Assembly: GCF_018139985.1 (NCBI RefSeq)
Contig: NZ_JAGSOU010000006.1
Coordinates: 124,001 to 188,000, forward strand
Length of the DNA: 64,000 bases
Direction: 5' to 3'
DNA from: Actibacterium sp. MT2.3-13A
GTDB lineage: Bacteria; Pseudomonadota; Alphaproteobacteria; Rhodobacterales; Rhodobacteraceae
The translations under genes and the position numbers were made by a program. The notes beneath the pieces were generated by a model that saw only the letters and a program-made list of their open reading frames with translations, searched no databases and was not told the origin of the DNA. Numbering within the stretch: the first letter of the stretch is position 1; each line of letters starts with the position of its first letter. Shown here piece after piece: positions 17,958 to 26,321 of this stretch.

Positions 17958-19469
17958 TCAGGCGACCTTTTCGCCATTAATGCCCGAGATCGCCTGAATC
18001 AGGTTGTCCTCGGTCACCTCGTCCGAGGTAAAGGTGCGCATGATCCGCCCGTGATACATGGCGACGATCCGGTCGCTGACATGAAGCACCTCGGGCATTT
18101 CCGAGCTGATGACGATCACCGCGTAGCCTTGCGCGGCCAGTTCCCGGATCAGGTTGTGGATCTCGGATTTCGAGCCGACGTCGATGCCGCGCGTCGGCTC
18201 GTCCACGATCAGCACGTTGGGACGCATCGACAGCCATTTGCCGATCACGATCTTCTGCTGGTTGCCGCCGGACAGGTTGCCGACCAGCTGCTTCCAGCCC
18301 GGGGTGCGGATATCGAGCTTGTCGCGGTATTGGTCGAAGATCGCGATCTCGGCGCCATCGGCCACGAAGGGGCCGGCGGTCAGAGCGTCGATCTGCGGCA
18401 GGGTCATGTTGTCCCGGCAGTTCATGCCCAGCACCAGCCCCTGCCCCTTGCGGTCTTCGGGAACCAGCGAGATTCCCTTGGCGATCGCGTCTGCCGGCGA
18501 ATGAATGCGGGTTTCCACGCCGTCGAGCAGGATTTTCCCCGCGCTGGGCTCGCGCAAACCGAAAAGAGTTTCGGCGATCTCGGTGCGGCCGGCGCCGACG
18601 AGGCCATAAAAGCCCACCACCTCGCCGCGGCGCACCTCGAAGCTGACATCCTCGAACAGGTGGCCGCAGGACAAGCCCCGGACCTCCAGCGCCACATCGC
18701 CCAGTTCGTGGTGGCTGACGTTGCGCGACAGATCCAGCTTGCGCCCGATCATCATCTGGGTGACCTCGTCCTCGGTGGTCTCGGCCGTGGTCAGGGTGCC
18801 CGTGTACTGGCCGTCGCGCAGCACGCTGATGCGGTCAGTGATCTTGAAGATCTCTTCCATACGGTGCGAGATGTAGATGATCCCCACGCCATGCGCCTTG
18901 AGGTCGGCGATCACGTCGAACAGCACCACCTTTTCCGCGTCGGTCAGCGAGGCCGTCGGCTCATCGAAGATCACCGCCTTTGCGTCGACAGTCAGGGCGC
19001 GGGCAATCTCGACCATCTGCTGGTTGGCGATGGACAGGTCGCCCACCCGCGTCCGGGCGTCGAACCCGACCTTGAGCTTTTCGAGGATCGCGTTGGTCTG
19101 GGCATAGAGCGTTTCCCAGTCCACCAGGCCAAAGCGCTTGCGCGGCAACTCGCCCAGATAGATGTTTTCGGCGACCGACAGCTCCTCGGCCAGGCTCAGT
19201 TCCTGGTGGATGAAAACGATGCCCTTGGCCTTGGCCTCCAGCGGCGAGGCCATCACCGCGGGGGCTTCGCTGACCACGATCCGGCCTTCATCGGGCTGAT
19301 AGATTCCGCCCAGAACCTTCATCAGGGTCGATTTCCCGGCGCCGTTCTCGCCCATCAGCGCGTGCACTTCGCCGGGCATGACGGTGAAGGAAACATCGTC
19401 GAGGGCGCGGACGCCGGGGAAGGTCTTGACGATCCCCTCCAGGCGCAGGGCTGGTGTTTGTGTCGTCAT
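17958..19469 (-). CDS. Sugar ABC importer, double ATPase subunit (RbsA/MglA type)
   Basis: Cytoplasmic ATPase of a ribose-type sugar importer, 503 residues with two ABC domains. Domain 1 has Walker A GENGAGKST near residue 43 and LSIANQQMVEIARAL; domain 2 has the signature LSGGNQQKIVIGKWL and VDEPTRGIDVGSK. As usual for the class, the Walker A of domain 2 is degenerate. The start at 19469 overlaps the permease stop by 4 bp (ATGA), so it is translationally coupled. It is the last gene of the leftward unit starting at the binding protein. Confidence 0.95.
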   Translation of the reverse strand: MTTQTPALRLEGIVKTFPGVRALDDVSFTVMPGEVHALMGENGAGKSTLMKVLGGIYQPDEGRIVVSEAPAVMASPLEAKAKGIVFIHQELSLAEELSVAENIYLGELPRKRFGLVDWETLYAQTNAILEKLKVGFDARTRVGDLSIANQQMVEIARALTVDAKAVIFDEPTASLTDAEKVVLFDVIADLKAHGVGIIYISHRMEEIFKITDRISVLRDGQYTGTLTTAETTEDEVTQMMIGRKLDLSRNVSHHELGDVALEVRGLSCGHLFEDVSFEVRRGEVVGFYGLVGAGRTEIAETLFGLREPSAGKILLDGVETRIHSPADAIAKGISLVPEDRKGQGLVLGMNCRDNMTLPQIDALTAGPFVADGAEIAIFDQYRDKLDIRTPGWKQLVGNLSGGNQQKIVIGKWLSMRPNVLIVDEPTRGIDVGSKSEIHNLIRELAAQGYAVIVISSEMPEVLHVSDRIVAMYHGRIMRTFTSDEVTEDNLIQAISGINGEKVA

Positions 19470-20467
19470 ACTCTCAACTCCTCTTTGCCCTTGATGTTGA
19501 GCTGCCGATCGAGGAACAGAACCGCGATCAGGATCAGGCCGATCACCAGATTGACCGTTTCGGTATCGGCGCCGATATGGCCCAGCCCCTTGCGCAGAAG
19601 CTGGATCGCCAGAACCCCGCCAAAGGTCGAGATCACCGAACCCGAACCGCCGGTCAGCTTGGTGCCGCCCAGCACGACCGCGGTGATCGTCCAAAGCTCG
19701 TACAACTCGCCGTCATTGGGGTTCACCGAGCCGCTTTCCGAGTAGAAGACCACCGCCGACAGCGAGGCGAGGAAACCGATGATCATGAAGTTGACCACGA
19801 TGTGCGGCCCCACACGGATCCCCGCATTCACCGCCGCATCGCGGTTGTCGCCGATGGCATAGGCGTTGCGGCCGTGCACGGTGCGGTTCATCAGGAACCA
19901 GATCGCCGCGGTGACCGCCAGCAGGAACCATGTGGCCGTGTGCAGCCCGAGGAACTGCGCCTCGGCGAAATCCACCAGCGTCCAGTTCAAATGCGAGGTG
20001 GGCTGCTCGCCGTTATACATGAAGACAAGACCGCGATAGCCCAGCATCGCGCCCAGCGTGACGATGAAGGCATCGACCCCGGTTTTCCACACGATAAGCC
20101 CGTTGATCGCGCCCAGAACGACGCCCGTCAGCAGCGCCAACCCCCAGGCGACCGGGATCACCCCGTCGCCCAGCCCCGCAAAGACCGGCCAAGTCATGCA
20201 ATCCAGCAACACGATCGCGCTGAGCGCGAAGGTGGCGCCTACGGAAAGGTCGATGTTGCCGTTGATCATGATGATGGTCATGCCCATCGCGATGATCCCG
20301 ATCGGCGCGGACTGCTTGAAAAGCAGCAGCATGTTGTCGAGATCCATGAACGCCTTGTCACTGAGGGACAGGAACTCGCCCGCGACCGAAAAGAAGACCA
20401 GCTCGAGGACGATGAAGCCCCAGATCGCGCCGCGTTTCAGGAATGTGCTGAGAGTGCCGGGTGCCAT
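19466..20467 (-). CDS. Sugar ABC importer permease (RbsC type), second of two
   Basis: Inner-membrane permease of 333 residues with eight to ten helices. MIINGNIDLSVGATFALSA is the family's conserved loop (NGGIDLSVG motif), and GGTKLTGGSGSVISTFGGVL is the second conserved loop. It lies 14 bp after the other permease and overlaps the ATPase. Two dissimilar permeases suggest a heterodimeric channel. The substrate cannot be read from it. Confidence 0.93.
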   Translation of the reverse strand: MAPGTLSTFLKRGAIWGFIVLELVFFSVAGEFLSLSDKAFMDLDNMLLLFKQSAPIGIIAMGMTIIMINGNIDLSVGATFALSAIVLLDCMTWPVFAGLGDGVIPVAWGLALLTGVVLGAINGLIVWKTGVDAFIVTLGAMLGYRGLVFMYNGEQPTSHLNWTLVDFAEAQFLGLHTATWFLLAVTAAIWFLMNRTVHGRNAYAIGDNRDAAVNAGIRVGPHIVVNFMIIGFLASLSAVVFYSESGSVNPNDGELYELWTITAVVLGGTKLTGGSGSVISTFGGVLAIQLLRKGLGHIGADTETVNLVIGLILIAVLFLDRQLNIKGKEELRV

Positions 20468-20481
20468 TTGCGCCTCCTATG

Positions 20482-21513
20482 TCACGCGATGGGGGACCAG
20501 AGCCTGCCGCGCTTGGCCGCGATATCCAGCCAGACAGCAAGGATGATGATGATCCAGGTCACGACGTATTGGACGTAGAACTGCAGCCCGACGAGCAGCA
20601 GGCCATTCTGGATGAAGCCCAGGATCAGCACGCCGATCACCGTCTTGAAGATCGTGCCGGACCCGCCCAGCAGAGAGGCCCCGCCCAGGATGACCGCGGC
20701 CAGAACCTCCAACTCCAACCCCTGGCCGACCGTGTTCTGGCTGCCGAGGCTGCGGCTGGCCTGAATCAGGCCGGCGGTGGCCACGCAGAAGGCCGAGATC
20801 AGGTAACATGTGAAAACCACCCGAGGCCGGCGGATGCCGGAAAAGGTGGCCGCGACACCATTGCCGCCCACGGCATAGACCTTGCGTCCGAAAGGTGTCT
20901 TGGTCAGCACGGCGCCGAGGAGCGCGGCGAGCAGCACGAACACCAGGATCGGCACGGGAATCCCCAGAGCGTCACCTTGGCCGAAGACGCCGAACCAGGT
21001 GCCTTCCTTGTCGGCAATGTCCATGTTCTTGCCGCCCGAATAGGTCAGCGTCAGCCCGTGAATGGCCGACAGCATGCCCAAGGTCACAATCAGCGAATTG
21101 AGCTTGAGATACCCCACCAGAAAGCCGATTACGGCGCCAAGGGCGAGCGTCATGGCGAACATGGCCGGGATGGCCAGGGTCGGGCCAATCGTGTCGTGCA
21201 GGTCCAGCACCACGATGGTCGAGAACGACATCATCGAGCCTACGGACAGGTCGAGATTGCCACTGATCACCACGAAGGTGACTCCCAGTGCCATGACACC
21301 GAGAATGGCCGACGAGCGGATCACGCCCATGATGTTGTCTGGGTCGAGAAAGCGTTCGTTGGCGATCGTGAAGCCGATGATGAACACCGCAAAGGCCACC
21401 AGAATGCCCTGCCGGGCCAGAAAGCCCCCGATACTTGATTTCGACAATCCTGCCATGCCTTCCTCCCGCCCGCCGCTTTTTCGGCCAGCCTGGTTGCGCG
21501 TGATATCCGACAT
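20482..21513 (-). CDS. Sugar ABC importer permease (RbsC type), first of two
   Basis: Inner-membrane permease of 343 residues. It shows VVISGNLDLSVGSMMSFSTI and GGASLLGGSGTIFKTVIGVL, the two family loops, and ends IAAKRG. It forms the channel together with the downstream paralogue. It lies 28 bp after the SDR gene on the same strand. N-terminal 20 residues are hydrophilic; a shorter start at Met20 is possible. Confidence 0.93.
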   Translation of the reverse strand: MSDITRNQAGRKSGGREEGMAGLSKSSIGGFLARQGILVAFAVFIIGFTIANERFLDPDNIMGVIRSSAILGVMALGVTFVVISGNLDLSVGSMMSFSTIVVLDLHDTIGPTLAIPAMFAMTLALGAVIGFLVGYLKLNSLIVTLGMLSAIHGLTLTYSGGKNMDIADKEGTWFGVFGQGDALGIPVPILVFVLLAALLGAVLTKTPFGRKVYAVGGNGVAATFSGIRRPRVVFTCYLISAFCVATAGLIQASRSLGSQNTVGQGLELEVLAAVILGGASLLGGSGTIFKTVIGVLILGFIQNGLLLVGLQFYVQYVVTWIIIILAVWLDIAAKRGRLWSPIA

Positions 21514-21541
21514 CTGATCCTCCCCAATCCGATGGCGCTAT

Positions 21542-22339
21542 TCAGACCAGCGTCATGCCTCCATCGATCATGACGATCTGGCCGGTCATGTAATCGCTGT
21601 CCCTGGACGCTAGGAACGTCGTCGTCCCGGTTATATCCTCGGGCCGCGCCACGCGCCCTTTCAGGATCTCGGCCGAGAACTCCTCCATGGCCTGGCCGGG
21701 CCGTTCCGCTGCGCCGATCGCCATCAGATCCTGGTCGACCTGCTCCCACATCTCGGTGGCCACGACGCCCGGCGCGAAACCTGTCACGGTAATATCATGC
21801 TTGGCGAGATCGCGCGCCCCGGATTGGGTCAGCGACACCACCGCCCATTTGCTCGCGCAATAGGGGGCGACATTGTCAAAGCCCTGGCGGCTGGCGATCG
21901 AGGCGGTGTTGATGATCTTGCCGAAGCTGCCCTGGCGGATGAACTGCCTGGCCGCTTCCTGCATGCCGATCATGCAGCCCAGGCCGTTGACGCCCATGAT
22001 GAAATTCCAGTTCTCCTCGGTCGCGTCGAGAAAGTTCATCGGCTTGTTGACGCCGGCGTTGTTGAACTTGACGTCCAGCTTGCCGAACGCGGCCACGGCC
22101 TTGGCGATCATGGCGCGCACCTGCGCGCGGTCGGTCACGTCCACCTCGGCCCAGGTCACCTTGCCGCCCGCTTGCGCGGCCCGCCCGGCATTGGCCTCGG
22201 CCACCTGTTTCACCTTGTCCGCATTGATATCGGCAAAGCAGACATCCGCGCCCTCGTCGAGCAGGGCCTCGCCGATGGCGCGCCCGATTCCCTGTGCTGC
22301 ACCGGTCACAATGCAGGAGCGTCCAGAGACACGGCCCAT
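21542..22339 (-). CDS. SDR oxidoreductase, acetoin-reductase/polyol-dehydrogenase type
   Basis: Classical short-chain dehydrogenase, 265 residues. TGAAQGIGRAIGEAL binds NAD(P), NNAGVNKP follows, and Ser with YCASK form the active site (TASIASRQGF … YCASK). The C-terminal APGVVATEMWEQVDQD and SRDSDYMTGQIVMIDGGM resemble BudC-type acetoin/2,3-butanediol dehydrogenases. It is encoded between the binding protein and the permeases of the ABC importer, so it probably oxidises the imported compound or its first product. Another SDR of the same subtype sits at 25448. Confidence 0.88.
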   Translation of the reverse strand: MGRVSGRSCIVTGAAQGIGRAIGEALLDEGADVCFADINADKVKQVAEANAGRAAQAGGKVTWAEVDVTDRAQVRAMIAKAVAAFGKLDVKFNNAGVNKPMNFLDATEENWNFIMGVNGLGCMIGMQEAARQFIRQGSFGKIINTASIASRQGFDNVAPYCASKWAVVSLTQSGARDLAKHDITVTGFAPGVVATEMWEQVDQDLMAIGAAERPGQAMEEFSAEILKGRVARPEDITGTTTFLASRDSDYMTGQIVMIDGGMTLV

Positions 22340-22381
22340 GACCTTCCCCCCGTTTATTGAAATCGTGTTGTGATTGAAGAT

Positions 22382-22411
22382 GCGCGGGCCAGCCCCGTGG
22401 CCGCCCCGCGC
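22382..22411 (-). terminator. Hairpin after the binding-protein gene
   Basis: On the minus strand, GCGCGGG…GGCCA pairs with TGGCC…CGCGC just after the stop codon of the binding-protein gene, without a long U-tract. Such hairpins after periplasmic binding-protein genes usually lower, not abolish, read-through and stabilise the upstream mRNA. Inferred from sequence only. Confidence 0.45.
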
Positions 22412-22423
22412 GCAGCCCGTGTC

Positions 22424-23377
22424 TCAGAACACCGGCTTGGTGAAGTCGCCCATGTTGTCCTGGGTGATCTTCGGAGTGTCGAAGTAGTTCAGGAACGGCA
22501 CGTCCTTGCCTTCCAGAACGTCGATGGCGGTCTGCAGGGCGGCCTCGGCATCATCCACCGGCGACTGGTAGATCGAGCCCCAGTACTCTCCGCGCTCCAT
22601 CGCCTCGTAGCCCACGGCGAAGTTGGTGGCGCCGACGAAGATGATGCCATCGCGGCCGGCGGCCTTGGCGGCGTTCAGGGCGCCCACGCCCATGTTGTCG
22701 TCGCCGGCATAGACACCGTCGATGTCGTCGTATTTGACCAGGAAGGCCTCCATGACCTTCTGCGATTTCTCGCGGTTCCAGTCGCCCGGCTGGGTCTCCA
22801 TCAGGGTGACATTCGGGCAGACCTCGGGCAGACGGTCATCGAAGCCCTTCTGGCGCTCGATCGCGGTGGTGTAGCCCGGCTGGCCCGAGATCTGCACGAT
22901 CTTGGCCTCGTTCTCGATGCCCATCTCCTTGAACTTGTCGCACATGATCTCGGCCGAACGCGCGCCTTGCGTGATGTTGTCGGGACCCGAGAACGAGGCG
23001 ACGAAGTCGAAGCCCTGCTCGGCGATGTTCGAATTGGTGACGATAACGGGAATGCCGGCCTTGTGGGCCTTGCGCACGGCAGGGATCACGGCCTCGCCGT
23101 TGGTCGGCCAGATGATGATGGCGTCGACTTCCTGCTGGATCAGGTCCTCCATCTGGGCGATCTGGCGCGCCACGTCGCCGCCGGCATCCAGAACCACGGT
23201 TTCGACGTTTGCGTTGGCCTCGGCGGCCGCGATGAAGGCCTTTTCATAGGTGGTCTGATAGCTGTCCACACCCACGTTGTTCTGGGTGATGCCGATCTTG
23301 AAGGTCTCTGCCGAGGCAGCGCCGGCGAAAACCAGGGTGGCGGCAGTCGTCGCAGCCAGAGCGTTGCGCAGTTTCAT
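22424..23377 (-). CDS. Periplasmic sugar-binding protein (RbsB type)
   Basis: Type I periplasmic binding protein, 317 residues. The signal peptide MKLRNALAATTAATLVFAGA ends at ASA before ETFKIG. The mature protein has GITQNNVGVDSYQTTYEKAF, IIIWPTNGEAVIPAV and YAGDDNMGVGALNA, typical of the family-4 (ribose-like) PBPs. It is the first gene of the leftward importer operon and faces the HTH–SBP regulator across the shared control region. Ligand unknown; ribose-type fold suggests a monosaccharide, polyol or small cyclic compound. Confidence 0.95.
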   Translation of the reverse strand: MKLRNALAATTAATLVFAGAASAETFKIGITQNNVGVDSYQTTYEKAFIAAAEANANVETVVLDAGGDVARQIAQMEDLIQQEVDAIIIWPTNGEAVIPAVRKAHKAGIPVIVTNSNIAEQGFDFVASFSGPDNITQGARSAEIMCDKFKEMGIENEAKIVQISGQPGYTTAIERQKGFDDRLPEVCPNVTLMETQPGDWNREKSQKVMEAFLVKYDDIDGVYAGDDNMGVGALNAAKAAGRDGIIFVGATNFAVGYEAMERGEYWGSIYQSPVDDAEAALQTAIDVLEGKDVPFLNYFDTPKITQDNMGDFTKPVF

Positions 23378-23517
23378 TTGGGTCTCCTCCCGAAATTTCC
23401 CTGTTTCATGTCCAATTCCCGCTGTCCTCCCGGCGGGGAATCATCATCCGCTACTTCGGACGAATGCCAAGACCATGCTGGTTTTCAATCATCCGAAACG
23501 CACATAAAAAATCCATA

Positions 23518-23537
23518 TTGGACATTTGAATATCCAA
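23518..23537 (+). promoter_or_regulatory. Palindrome in the divergent control region
   Basis: TTGGACATTTGAATATCCAA is a near-perfect 20-bp palindrome with one mismatched pair of positions per arm. It lies in an AT-rich stretch 62 bp before the regulator start and 140 bp before the binding-protein start. It is a good candidate operator for the adjacent regulator. Binding is inferred. Confidence 0.6.
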
Positions 23538-23599
23538 ATCGGATTACTTGGCAGTACGAACCGGATGCCACTTTGAACATTTTGCGGAGGACTGGCGCA

Positions 23600-25429
23600 A
23601 TGCCCGATTCAGATTCGTCCAGATCGAACAAATCAGCGACACGATCGCGCCCAAGCGAGAGAAAGGCACAGACGGAGCTCATGAACGTGATGGGTGCATA
23701 TAAGGCCAGCCAGACGGTGTCGCCCCAGGCGAAGACCGAAATGCTCCGGATTGTATCCTTTCTGGAGGATTTCGGCGGTGAGCTTGAGGACACCTTCGAG
23801 CTTTTTGCGCCCAACCCGTTCTATCGCATGGCACTTCACCTGATCCGTGGGCATCTGGAAGGCAAGATCATCACGCCGACCTCGCTGATTGGCGCATCGC
23901 GGGTTCCCTATGCCACCGCGAACCGCCGCATGAAGGAAATGATCGAGGCGGGGCTAATCGAACAGCGCCCGCGCACGAAGTCCGGCAAGAGCGTCTCGAT
24001 GCATCCCAGCGAAAAACTCCTGGAGCAGTGGATGCAGCTCTCGGGCCGGGTCCGCCGCCAGGGTGAAGCGAGTTTCGGTGGCCGCGAGCAGGCGCCGGAC
24101 ACGGCCGACTATTACTATGGCGGCTCGTATCTGGCGGCTCAGTCGATCCCGCCGCTGCAGATCTTAGCTGAACCGCTCAAGGTGTCCGGCGGCATCCGCG
24201 TGCTTGTGCATGGTGATCCGACCTTCATGGTGATGGAGAACCTCAAGCGCCAGTTCGAGCAGGTCATCGGCACTCAGATCCACCAGCGGGCCTTCTCCAT
24301 CGACCGTTTGCGCGAAGAGGCAATCCGCAATGCCGAGCGCAAGGTCAGCCGCTATGACATCGTCGCGGTGGACCTGCCCTGGGTGGGCGGCTTTGCCGAA
24401 CGTGGCGTCCTGATGCCACTGGATGAGGCGATGGACATCGCCCGGCTCGATCCCGCCGATTTTCACACCGCAGGCTGGAAGGCTGCGCATTGGGCCGGTC
24501 GCCCCTACGGCGTGCCGGCGCAGACCACGCCCGAGTTGCTGTTCTATCGCCGCGATCTCTTCGCCGAGGCGGGACTGGAGCCGCCGGCAACGACCGACGC
24601 CCTGCTGGACGCGGCACGCGTGTTGCACGACCCGCAGCGCGGCCGTCATGGAATCGCGTGGAACGCCGCGCGCGGCACGGCCCTGGGCCACACCGTTCTC
24701 ATGACCCTGGCCGATTTTGGCCAGCCGATACTGAACCTGCCCGAGATCGCCGGCGGCTTCGATACCGATCACCTCGCCGAGCGCGACTATCGCCCGACGA
24801 TCGACACCGAGGCCGGCCTGCGCGCGGCTGAATTCCTGATGGAGTTGCTGAAATACTCGCCGCCCGACATCCTGTCGATGTCGTGGTACGAGCGCGTGCG
24901 CCCCTATGCGGCGGGCAACATCGCCATGGCCTATGGCTATACCCTGCTGGCGCCGTATTTCGAGTTGGACCCCTCCTCGCCCGCCGCCGGACAGACCGGA
25001 TATCTGCCGCATCCTGCCGGCCCCGGGGCGAGCCCGGTCGCGCCCGTGGGCGGCTATGTGATGGGTATTCCGGCCAATCTGCCGCCCGAACGGGTAAGAG
25101 CCGCGGTAGAGGCGCTGATCGTCTTCACGTCGCCGCAGGCGCAGAAGCTCTACGTCCAGAACGGCAGCCGCACCAATCCGCGCTATTCCGTCGGCGCCGA
25201 TCCGGAGGTTCGGCGCACGTCGCCCATCTTCGAAGCGGTCGACGGGATGTCCTGGCGCGACGAGCTGCAATTCTGGCCGCGCCCGCCGGTGCCCGAGATC
25301 TGCGACATCATCCAGATCTGCGGCGAGGAATTCCACGACATGCTGCGCGGGATCGCATCCCCGCGCGAGGCACTGCGCAAGGCCCAGGAACGGGCGGACG
25401 CAGTGATGCGAGCAAACGGGTTTACATGA
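23600..25429 (+). CDS. Regulator: winged helix fused to a family-1 solute-binding domain
   Basis: A 609-residue protein with no signal peptide. Residues about 40–160 are a winged-helix region (PTSLIGASRVPYATANRRMK, EAGLIEQRPRTKSGKSV). Residues about 195–600 look like an extracellular solute-binding protein family 1 domain: IRVLVHGDPTFMVMENL, RYDIVAVDLPWVGGFAERGV, AAHWAGRPYGVPAQTTPELL, FYRRDLFAEAGL and a C-terminal ALRKAQERADAVM helix. The domain would act as a cytoplasmic ligand sensor. CGGAGG 10 nt upstream supports ATG 23600. It is divergent from the importer and 18 bp before an SDR gene, so it likely controls both units through the palindrome at 23518. Confidence 0.85.
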   Translation: MPDSDSSRSNKSATRSRPSERKAQTELMNVMGAYKASQTVSPQAKTEMLRIVSFLEDFGGELEDTFELFAPNPFYRMALHLIRGHLEGKIITPTSLIGASRVPYATANRRMKEMIEAGLIEQRPRTKSGKSVSMHPSEKLLEQWMQLSGRVRRQGEASFGGREQAPDTADYYYGGSYLAAQSIPPLQILAEPLKVSGGIRVLVHGDPTFMVMENLKRQFEQVIGTQIHQRAFSIDRLREEAIRNAERKVSRYDIVAVDLPWVGGFAERGVLMPLDEAMDIARLDPADFHTAGWKAAHWAGRPYGVPAQTTPELLFYRRDLFAEAGLEPPATTDALLDAARVLHDPQRGRHGIAWNAARGTALGHTVLMTLADFGQPILNLPEIAGGFDTDHLAERDYRPTIDTEAGLRAAEFLMELLKYSPPDILSMSWYERVRPYAAGNIAMAYGYTLLAPYFELDPSSPAAGQTGYLPHPAGPGASPVAPVGGYVMGIPANLPPERVRAAVEALIVFTSPQAQKLYVQNGSRTNPRYSVGADPEVRRTSPIFEAVDGMSWRDELQFWPRPPVPEICDIIQICGEEFHDMLRGIASPREALRKAQERADAVMRANGFT

Positions 25430-25447
25430 CATCAGGAGGAGAACACG

Positions 25448-26257
25448 ATGGACCCCAATCGCCTGAAAGGTAAGAACATCCTTATCACCGGTGCCGCTCA
25501 GGGCATGGGTGCGGCCAACGCAGAGTATTTCGCCGCTCAGGGCGCGAATGTCTGCCTTGGCGACATCAATGTCGATGGGGTCAAGGAGGTGGCCGCGCGG
25601 ATCAACGCCGCCGGCAACGGCAAGGCAATCGCCGTCAAACTGGACGTGACCAAGCGGGCAGACAACGCCGCCGCCGTGGCCGCCACCGCCGAAGAATTCG
25701 GCTCGATCAACGTCGCCCTGCTGAATGCCGGCATCAACAAGCCCAAGATGTTCCTCGATATCGACGAGGAAAACTGGGACATGATCATGAACGTGAACGC
25801 CAAGGGCCAGCTCTTTGGCATGCAGGAGGCGGCCAAGCAGATGATCAAGCAGGGGCCGATGGAGGATCACCCCTACAAGATCATCAACGTGGGCTCGATC
25901 GTGTCGCGCACCGCCTTCCTCGACGTCGTGCCCTACAGCTGCTCGAAATACGCGACGCTGGCCATGATCATCGGCGGCGCCAAGGCGCTGTGGGAACACA
26001 AGATCACGGTGAACGGTTATGGACCCGGCGTGGTCAAGACCGAGCTTTGGGAACAACTCGACAAGGATCTGGTCGAGATCGGAATGTTCGAGGAAGAGGG
26101 CCAGTCGATGGATCACCTAGCCCAGACCATGATCCTGATGAAAAAGCTTTCCACCCCGGACGACGTGAAGGGCACAGCCGCCTTCCTGTGTTCGAACGAA
26201 AGCGACTACATGACCGGCCAGCTCATCATGATCGATGGCGGCATGATCATGCAGTAA
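25448..26257 (+). CDS. SDR oxidoreductase, second acetoin-reductase-like paralogue
   Basis: Classical SDR, 269 residues: TGAAQGMGAANAEYF binds the nucleotide, NAGINKPKM follows, and YSCSK is the YxxxK motif with Ser in NVGSIVSRTAF. GPGVVKTELWEQLDKD and NESDYMTGQLIMIDGGM link it to the same BudC-like subtype as the SDR at 21542. A strong AGGAGGAG SD precedes it. It follows the regulator by 18 bp. Having one such SDR in each divergent unit suggests two oxidation steps, or two stereochemistries, on the same carbon skeleton. Confidence 0.88.
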   Translation: MDPNRLKGKNILITGAAQGMGAANAEYFAAQGANVCLGDINVDGVKEVAARINAAGNGKAIAVKLDVTKRADNAAAVAATAEEFGSINVALLNAGINKPKMFLDIDEENWDMIMNVNAKGQLFGMQEAAKQMIKQGPMEDHPYKIINVGSIVSRTAFLDVVPYSCSKYATLAMIIGGAKALWEHKITVNGYGPGVVKTELWEQLDKDLVEIGMFEEEGQSMDHLAQTMILMKKLSTPDDVKGTAAFLCSNESDYMTGQLIMIDGGMIMQ

Positions 26258-26321
26258 CGACCTAACAAATTGAATTTCATCAATAAACGGGCGCACCCCT
26301 TCGCGCCCGAAGGAGAAAGCC

